From NCBI GenBank assembly GCA_913058345.1, contig CAJXQR010000007.1:62001-126000 (forward strand): DNA of 64,000 nt, given 5' to 3'. Under the pieces are notes generated by a model. It was not told where the DNA came from. It worked only from the letters and a program-made list of their open reading frames with translations, and did not search any database. Below are positions 57,935-64,000 of this stretch, piece after piece. The translations under genes were made by a program, and so were the position numbers. Within the stretch, counting starts at the first letter, position 1. Every line of letters begins with the position of its first letter. This DNA comes from an uncultured Gammaproteobacteria bacterium. GTDB lineage: Bacteria > Pseudomonadota > Gammaproteobacteria > Pseudomonadales > Porticoccaceae.

Positions 57935-58273
57935 ATGACTGACACACTGGAACGCAGTGCCAAATTCCAAATTGGCCAAGTGGTGAAACACAGAATTTAC
58001 CCCTTTCGAGGGGTAATTTTTGATGTCGACCCAACCTACAATAATACCGAAGAATGGCTCGCTTCAATCCCTGAAGACCGACGACCTCTACGCGACCAGC
58101 CCTATTACTACCTATTAGCTGAAAATGACGAATCCTATTATGAAGCCTATGTCTCCGAACAAAACCTGGTAGTCGATAACAGTGGCAAGCCCGTGGAGCA
58201 CCCACAAATTAACAAAATGTTTGATGAAATACGCAATGGGCATTACAGTCTTAAGTGTGGGCAGAGTCATTAA
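57935..58273 (+). CDS. hspQ: Heat shock protein HspQ
   Basis: HspQ (YccV) is a small hemimethylated-DNA-binding-fold protein that modulates the Lon protease. The 112-residue protein has AKFQIGQVVKHRIYPFRGVI, DPTYNNTEEWLASIPEDRRP, DQPYYYLLAEND and AYVSEQNLVVD, all family landmarks. It lies 20 bases behind the second SDR gene but likely has its own signals. The stop is followed by about 175 bases without a gene. Confidence 0.95.
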   Translation: MTDTLERSAKFQIGQVVKHRIYPFRGVIFDVDPTYNNTEEWLASIPEDRRPLRDQPYYYLLAENDESYYEAYVSEQNLVVDNSGKPVEHPQINKMFDEIRNGHYSLKCGQSH

Positions 58274-58449
58274 ATATGATGACGGCTTTTTTAAAATCGC
58301 AAAGGCGCTCAAAATAGAGAACAAAAAAGCGACTCTCTTATCCTTGTAAACAGATTCAGTTTTTCCTTAACCGTGCATGGGGAACAACTACGCAGATAGC
58401 GAACGACTCAGCTTTAGGGAAAAGAGCCATAGATTCACAGGGAGCTTTC

Positions 58450-59496
58450 ATGCATATACTAATCGTTGACGATGTCACCGAGAACATTCAGGTGGCGATG
58501 AGTATTCTGAAGGAAGATAGCTATACCTTCTCGTTCGCAACCCAGGGAACCGAGGCCCTTGAACTTATTCAACGGCATGCCGCTGAGCTGGATCTAATTC
58601 TGCTGGATATTATGATGCCCGGTTTAGATGGATTTGCTGTTTGCCAAGCCATCAAAAAGGATCCTCTAACGGCAGCTATACCGGTTATTTTTCTCACGGC
58701 GAAAACTGATATTGATGCCATCAGCAAAGGCTTTTCGTATGGTGCAGTCGACTATATTACCAAGCCCTTCCACCCCGAAGAACTCCTTGCGCGGGTTAAG
58801 ACTCATACATCACTGTATCAAGCCCGTAATTTATTGCAGCAACATAATATTTCACTCAATGACAAACTTCAGTTCGAACACAAACGTCTATTAACAGAAC
58901 TTGAAGACAGCCAAAAAGAGATGATCTGGATGCTGACTGAGTTAATGGAGTCGACCTCTGATGAAACTGGTCAGCATTGCCGTCGAATTTCTGAACTCTC
59001 AGCACTCCTTGCCCACTATCACCCGGCTCTCAGTGCCTATGATGTAGAAACCTTGCGTTATGCCGCGCCTATGCATGACATTGGGAAAATGACAATTCCC
59101 CACGAAATACTGCACAAACCAGGACGTTATACCGAAGACGAATTTATTCAAATGCAAGCCCATCCCGCTAACGCCTATCACTTACTCAAGCGTTCAGAGC
59201 GAAATTTGATGAGAGCCGCCGCAACCATTGCTTACGAACATCATGAAAAATGGAACGGCAAAGGTTATCCGAGGGGGCTAAAAGGCCCAGAGATACACAT
59301 TTATGGGCGAATTGTCGCCCTCGCCGACGTATTTGATGCCTTAACCCATGCACGCCAGTACAAAGAAGCCTGGAAAATCGATGAGGCCGTCGAATACATA
59401 AAAGATCACGACGGTACCCAGTTCGACCCAGAACTGATAACCATATTTCTAGAGCACCTTGACGAATTTACGGCGATAACAAAACTCACAGACTGA
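58450..59496 (+). CDS. Response regulator with HD-GYP output (RpfG-like)
   Basis: The 348-residue protein has a receiver domain (1-120; phospho-Asp53 in LILLDIMMPGLDG, Lys in YITKPFHPEELLARV) and an HD-GYP domain (about 150-340). The HD pair is His209-Asp210 in APMHDIGKMTIP and the GYP motif lies in EHHEKWNGKGYPRGLKG, so hydrolysis of c-di-GMP is likely and probably controlled by phosphorylation. The triple-sensor histidine kinase follows after 31 bases, which makes a two-component pair very likely. GGGAG lies about 8 bases before the ATG. Confidence 0.93.
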   Translation: MHILIVDDVTENIQVAMSILKEDSYTFSFATQGTEALELIQRHAAELDLILLDIMMPGLDGFAVCQAIKKDPLTAAIPVIFLTAKTDIDAISKGFSYGAVDYITKPFHPEELLARVKTHTSLYQARNLLQQHNISLNDKLQFEHKRLLTELEDSQKEMIWMLTELMESTSDETGQHCRRISELSALLAHYHPALSAYDVETLRYAAPMHDIGKMTIPHEILHKPGRYTEDEFIQMQAHPANAYHLLKRSERNLMRAAATIAYEHHEKWNGKGYPRGLKGPEIHIYGRIVALADVFDALTHARQYKEAWKIDEAVEYIKDHDGTQFDPELITIFLEHLDEFTAITKLTD

Positions 59497-59527
59497 ACTG
59501 ACTTAGCGACTAACTCCAGGCAAAAGC

Positions 59528-62500
59528 ATGCAGGAAAACCGCATCGTAAAATGTCGACAATGCCCCCTCCGGTGCGTATTAAGTCTGGTCATGCTAACTT
59601 TATTAGCTGGCCTCAGCCATGCTAGCGACACCACGCCGAACACCGTAATCAACGAAAAATTGACCCCTTCAGAAAAAAACTGGATCAAAGCTCACCCCAT
59701 TGTCACCGTTGGCGGCAGTCCAGATTGGGCTCCGTTTAACTTTCAAAATCAACGGGGGAAATACAGCGGTATCGCCAATGACTACCTACAACTGATCGCT
59801 CAAAAAACCGGATTGCAATTTGAGGTGAGTATCGCCCCATGGAGCACCAACCTACAAAAATTACGGGATAATAAAATTGACCTTCTCGGTGCTGTTTACG
59901 ACACCGAAGAGCGCAACCGTGATTTCAATCTTTCGACACCCTATTTCGAAGTTTTGGATTTTTTCTTTATACGCGATGACTTAAACGCAAAAACATTTAA
60001 AGACCTAAAAGGCCTGCGCGTTGCCATCCCCAAAGCCTATGCCCACATACAATTTTTACAACAGCACTTCCCAGAAATACACATTTTAGAAGTCAATACT
60101 TTTCGTGAGGCCGTCGACGCGGTTCTGGAGAGACGAGCAGAGCTACTGTATGACACCTACGGTTCACTGATCTACACCATAGAAAAGAAAGGGATAAACA
60201 CAATTGTACCTTTTAAATCGACTAGCTATCTGGGCAAGAAACACATTCACATCGCAACTCGAAAACAACTTCCAGAGCTGGCTTCGATCATACAGAAAGG
60301 GCTTGACGCCATCTCTGAAGGTGAGCAACGCGCCATCTACAATAAATGGTTGGGAAACAGAGATGCTCGAGGCCTCCACTCACTAAAATTGACAGAAGAA
60401 GAACAACGCTGGATAAGCCTGCACCCCGCTATTCACTATGGCGCCGAGAGGGACTGGCCTCCCTATGACTTTATCAACCAACAGGGTCAACATGATGGTA
60501 TCAGCCGCGACTATCTCTCCGAAATCGCCAATATTACCGGGCTGACATTTACGCCCAGCTTCGACAACTGGCCCAACCTGATCGATAAACTAAAAACTGC
60601 TCAACTCGATTTGCTACCGGCGATTTATTATTCCAAAGAACGCAATGAATCTTTTCATTTAACACAGCCATACCAGGAGATGATCGATTATTTATTTATC
60701 AGGGATGATCTTAATGTTGCAACGGTCGAAGACTTAACCGGGAAAACAATCGCCATTCCAAAGGGTTTTTTATATATCGATACGATAGAGAATAGCTATC
60801 CAAATATAGATGTTCTTCAAGTCAACAATGTAATGGAGGCCATAGAAAGCGTCATTGAAGGCAAGGCTGACATATTGGTAGATGCCCACCCTGTTATCAG
60901 CTATCTGTTGAAAAAACATAGTATTACAACGATACGGCCTTTTGAACCGCTGAGACCGTCATCATCAAGAAAATTACACATGGCCGCCTCTCATGATAAC
61001 GCTATCTTAGCCACGATTCTTGACAAAGCTTTTACGGCCATACCAGAACGAAAAAAACAGGAATTACATGGAAAATGGCTTGGGGTCAGCGCTCATAGAG
61101 CACCCGCGCGCATCATTTTAAGCCAAAGAGAGCAGGCGTGGCTGCGGGATCACCCGGTTATCCGATTTGCGGGTGATCCAAACTGGTTACCCTATGAAGC
61201 GTTTAATCAACAGGGCAACTATATCGGCATAGCTGCTGAACACCTCAAAATAATCGAACAGCGATTAGGTATAAAGCTTGAGATCGTACGGACCAAAACC
61301 TGGCGAGAATCCGTCGAAAAGCTCAATGCAAACCAAGTTGACGTGTTGTCCGTGGCCACCAACTCGCCGTTAAGGTCTAGGCTCGAAATCACACAAGACT
61401 ATATATCGAGCCCGCTCGTTATAATCATGAGAAACAATCAGGATTATGTCGATGAAATCGCCCAGGTCTCTGACAAGAAAATCGCTTTAATCAAAAGCTA
61501 CGGTTACACCGCAGACGTTTTGGAAAAATACCCTACTATTCATTTTGAGAGCGTCGAAACTGTTAAGGAAGGACTGACTGCCGTATCCACCGGAAAAATA
61601 GATGTGTTTTTAGCAACACTCGCTCAGGCTAGCTATAATATCGCCGAATTGGGGATTAACAACATCCGAATTGTCGGCAAGACAGAATTCAATACAAAAC
61701 TGGCATTTGGCATGCAAAAAGAATTTGCCCCTCTTACCCAGCTTTTCAACCGCGCCCTTTCCAGTATCAGTCCTCGTGAAAAACAAGAAATTTTGAGTCA
61801 TTGGGGAAAGCCAGTCTTTAAGGAAAAAACGAACTATTGGTTATTTTCACAAATCCTCGCGATCCTCTCTATTATTTTTCTATTTATTATTTACTGGAAT
61901 AGAAAGCTCGCGAAAGAAGTTCAACTCAGAAAAAATGCTGAGCAACAACTACAAACTCTCATCGACAACGCGCCGCTACAAATTATCGTAACTTCAATGG
62001 ACGGCTCAATTCTAAACGCCAATCCACAAGCATCAAATGATCACAACATCCCTTTAGACGATATCAGTCACTACAACATGAGTGATTTCTATACTAACGT
62101 GACCGAGCGGGAAGGCATTTTAAAAGAGATCGCTGAAACGGGAAAAGTAGAACAAAAGATTGTCCCCATAAAAGAGCTTAATGGTGATATAAAATCGATG
62201 ATGCTATCAATTCAACCCATCACCTATCACGATCAACCAGCAATGCTTGCTATCGCTGTCGACATGACCAAACGATTTGAAATCGAGACAGCACTCAATG
62301 AAGCGAAAGAACACGCAGAAACAGCAAGCCTTGCCAAATCTCAATTCCTCGCTAACATGAGCCATGAAATCCGCACACCCATGAACGCCATTCTTGGCTT
62401 TACCAGCTTGTTATATGAACAAGTTCATGAGAAAAAACTAAAATCTTATATTAAAACGATTCAATCGGCCGGCAACAACTTACTCGTCTTAATCAATGAC

Positions 62501-63775
62501 ATCCTTGATTTATCTAAAATTGAGGCTGGCAAATTAGAACTGGATAAACACCCCTGCAATCCAACAGAACTCATTAATTCCCTGGCAGATATTTTCAAAC
62601 TAAAACTGGCCGAAAAAAATATTCGCCTTGACATCAATATCGATCCAACGATACCAGAGAATCTCTATTTAGACGCTACGCGCGTACGCCAAGTCTTGCT
62701 CAACTTACTGGGTAATGCGGTCAAATTCACCCATCAAGGCGAAATACGTTTACAGGTATTGGCAGATTGTGAGAGCAAGACACCTAACACAGTTAATTTG
62801 ATTATCCATATTCAAGATACCGGCATTGGCATATCCCAAGATCAACAACAGTATATTTTTGAAGAGTTCACACAATCTCATGAGCAAGATAGGAATCGCT
62901 ATGGTGGCACAGGGCTCGGGCTATCCATCAGCAAACGGCTCATTGAAATGATGAACGGATCTTTATCCTTATCCAGCTCACTCGGTCAAGGCTCAACGTT
63001 TACTGTCACCTTACATGATATCGATATTGCATCCAGTGCCGCCTGTGCAGCGCTGAGTAATGAAGCCCCTGAAGATGAAAACTCACTCCTGTTTCTACCA
63101 GCAAAGGTTTTAGTTGTCGATGATGTCCAGGATAATCGAGAACTAATTGTTGAAAGTTTTTTAGCAACACCTGTGCAACTCATCACTGCTCAGAATGGCC
63201 TCGAAGCAGTCGAGCTAGCTAAGAGCCAGGCGTTCGATTTGATATTAATGGATATCCGCATGCCTGTTATGGATGGTTACGAAGCGGCACGTCAAATAAA
63301 AGAATTTTCTAGCACACCCATAATTGCTTTAACTGCCTCAGTTATGACAGATGAATTCCAGCAAATTAAAAGCCATAATTTTGATGGCTATCTAAGGAAA
63401 CCTGCAACGAAAAAAGAATTAACGGATGAGCTCTGCAAATTCTTACCTTTTGAAGTCAGCGCAGAAAGCCCCGAGCTGGGTATAGAGCACGAAATCAATG
63501 TATCAGATACGGAATACGAAGTATTGCCTTTCGCCGTCAAAAGACTCACCGCGCTATCTGAACACCATCAACACGTTTTACACAACAACAACATTTCAGA
63601 CATTCTAAAGTTTGCGGAGTCCTTAACAGCAGTATGCGAACAGTACCCCCTCGCGCCAATAAGCAGCTACGCCGAGCAACTCATCATGGAAATCGACGCT
63701 TTCGACATACCGGCAATAAAGCGCTCTCTTAACAACTACCCGAAACTCATCGAAGCACTGGAAAATTTGTTATAG
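59528..63775 (+). CDS. Hybrid histidine kinase with three periplasmic solute-binding domains
   Basis: The 1415-residue protein has a signal-like N-terminus, three tandem bacterial solute-binding (SBP_bac_3) domains (about 45-275, 290-525, 530-765), each opening with a W-x(3)-HP-x-DW-xP-like pattern, one membrane helix (about 770-795, LFSQILAILSIIFLFIIY), a PAS domain (about 810-925), HisKA with His946 in NMSHEIRTPMNAILGF, an HATPase (G-box YGGTGLGLS near 1125), and a receiver with Asp1242 in LILMDIRMPVMDGYEA. About 105 helical residues follow. The architecture resembles BvgS/EvgS, which have two such domains. The RpfG-like regulator 31 bases upstream is the likely partner. Confidence 0.93.
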   Translation: MQENRIVKCRQCPLRCVLSLVMLTLLAGLSHASDTTPNTVINEKLTPSEKNWIKAHPIVTVGGSPDWAPFNFQNQRGKYSGIANDYLQLIAQKTGLQFEVSIAPWSTNLQKLRDNKIDLLGAVYDTEERNRDFNLSTPYFEVLDFFFIRDDLNAKTFKDLKGLRVAIPKAYAHIQFLQQHFPEIHILEVNTFREAVDAVLERRAELLYDTYGSLIYTIEKKGINTIVPFKSTSYLGKKHIHIATRKQLPELASIIQKGLDAISEGEQRAIYNKWLGNRDARGLHSLKLTEEEQRWISLHPAIHYGAERDWPPYDFINQQGQHDGISRDYLSEIANITGLTFTPSFDNWPNLIDKLKTAQLDLLPAIYYSKERNESFHLTQPYQEMIDYLFIRDDLNVATVEDLTGKTIAIPKGFLYIDTIENSYPNIDVLQVNNVMEAIESVIEGKADILVDAHPVISYLLKKHSITTIRPFEPLRPSSSRKLHMAASHDNAILATILDKAFTAIPERKKQELHGKWLGVSAHRAPARIILSQREQAWLRDHPVIRFAGDPNWLPYEAFNQQGNYIGIAAEHLKIIEQRLGIKLEIVRTKTWRESVEKLNANQVDVLSVATNSPLRSRLEITQDYISSPLVIIMRNNQDYVDEIAQVSDKKIALIKSYGYTADVLEKYPTIHFESVETVKEGLTAVSTGKIDVFLATLAQASYNIAELGINNIRIVGKTEFNTKLAFGMQKEFAPLTQLFNRALSSISPREKQEILSHWGKPVFKEKTNYWLFSQILAILSIIFLFIIYWNRKLAKEVQLRKNAEQQLQTLIDNAPLQIIVTSMDGSILNANPQASNDHNIPLDDISHYNMSDFYTNVTEREGILKEIAETGKVEQKIVPIKELNGDIKSMMLSIQPITYHDQPAMLAIAVDMTKRFEIETALNEAKEHAETASLAKSQFLANMSHEIRTPMNAILGFTSLLYEQVHEKKLKSYIKTIQSAGNNLLVLINDILDLSKIEAGKLELDKHPCNPTELINSLADIFKLKLAEKNIRLDINIDPTIPENLYLDATRVRQVLLNLLGNAVKFTHQGEIRLQVLADCESKTPNTVNLIIHIQDTGIGISQDQQQYIFEEFTQSHEQDRNRYGGTGLGLSISKRLIEMMNGSLSLSSSLGQGSTFTVTLHDIDIASSAACAALSNEAPEDENSLLFLPAKVLVVDDVQDNRELIVESFLATPVQLITAQNGLEAVELAKSQAFDLILMDIRMPVMDGYEAARQIKEFSSTPIIALTASVMTDEFQQIKSHNFDGYLRKPATKKELTDELCKFLPFEVSAESPELGIEHEINVSDTEYEVLPFAVKRLTALSEHHQHVLHNNNISDILKFAESLTAVCEQYPLAPISSYAEQLIMEIDAFDIPAIKRSLNNYPKLIEALENLL

Positions 63776-63919
63776 TTCTACGATTTTATTCTCTACAATC
63801 ACTTCTGATTTGAGCGCAATTTCTGGGTCTTTTTTAGACGGCACACCACAACTGTTCCTTGCTACTAGTATCCAGACCTTACAATAAGCCGAAAAATTCT
63901 TTTAATGATGGAAACCAAC

Positions 63920-64000
63920 ATGACAAGCAAACAAACATTAAGTGCCTGCCTGGTAAGCACCGGCGAAGAAGTACTACGTGGCGAAATCGCCGACGGCAAT
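63920..64000 (+). CDS. cinA: CinA-like (MoCF_biosynth-type) protein, N-terminal start
   Basis: The last 81 bases encode the first 27 residues of a protein starting MTSKQTLSACLVSTGEEVLR, which resembles the molybdopterin-binding-like N-terminal domain of CinA, the competence-associated family. The stop lies beyond the window. ATG 63920 has GGAA seven bases upstream; in-frame ATGs at 63905 and 63908 are alternatives. With only 27 residues the assignment is tentative. Confidence 0.6.
   Translation, partial: MTSKQTLSACLVSTGEEVLRGEIADGN

Overview
The window reads as a chromosomal segment of a free-living, probably marine, gammaproteobacterium. The ampD/nadC divergent pair, fxsA next to groES-groEL, the dapA-bamC-metallohydrolase-purC block (the order seen in Pseudomonas), sbcB, yajQ, miaE, fabV, hspQ and a Fe superoxide dismutase all point that way. 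Many F420-type luciferase-like oxidoreductases and acyl-CoA-linked genes would fit the Cellvibrionales/Spongiibacteraceae, but that finer placement is an inference. No rRNA, tRNA, CRISPR array or intact insertion sequence was seen.

Region 1 (1-31 kb) is mostly core metabolism and envelope: the 3' part of dxs, a cold-shock/DUF1294 protein, a minus-strand run sbcB-pyrB-acyltransferase-dinG, an OmpA porin, class I fumarase, a urate-hydroxylase-like membrane protein, sodB, groES-groEL with fxsA, a muropeptide-recycling group (ampG, ampE, ampD), nadC, an SPFH protein, purC-MBL-bamC-dapA, fabV and miaE.

Region 2 (29.8-41 kb) is dominated by cyclic-di-GMP signalling: an HD-GYP phosphodiesterase, a soluble GGDEF cyclase, the c-di-GMP-binding protein YajQ, a GAF-PAS-PAS-GGDEF-EAL protein and, translationally coupled to the last, a chemoreceptor with a C-terminal hemerythrin domain that is broken by a one-base frameshift. 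A glutaredoxin-MauE fusion lies among them.

Region 3 (41-58 kb) is accessory and catabolic in character: three luciferase-like oxidoreductases, two aminoglycoside-phosphotransferase-fold kinases of the ACAD10/11 type, an acyl-CoA dehydrogenase, an NTF2-like protein, an MFS permease and three SDR dehydrogenases in all (one at 36 kb, two here in tandem). Together they suggest import and beta-oxidation-like breakdown of an unidentified hydrophobic substrate. Between 45.9 and 51.7 kb lies a patchwork with a GC-rich orphan gene, small membrane proteins, a decayed topB (topoisomerase III) copy, an orphan PEP-CTERM protein and long gene-poor stretches.

Region 4 (58-64 kb) holds hspQ, an RpfG-like response regulator with an HD-GYP output, and directly behind it a 1415-residue hybrid histidine kinase with three tandem periplasmic solute-binding domains. 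The two probably form one phosphorelay that lowers c-di-GMP in response to a small ligand. The window ends in the first codons of a cinA-like gene.

I found no clear undescribed defence or mobile system. The best leads are the triple-sensor kinase with its HD-GYP partner, the hemerythrin chemoreceptor coupled to a GGDEF-EAL protein, an octanucleotide repeat in front of the urate-hydroxylase-like gene, and an unexplained promoter-bearing stretch at 12.4-12.8 kb.
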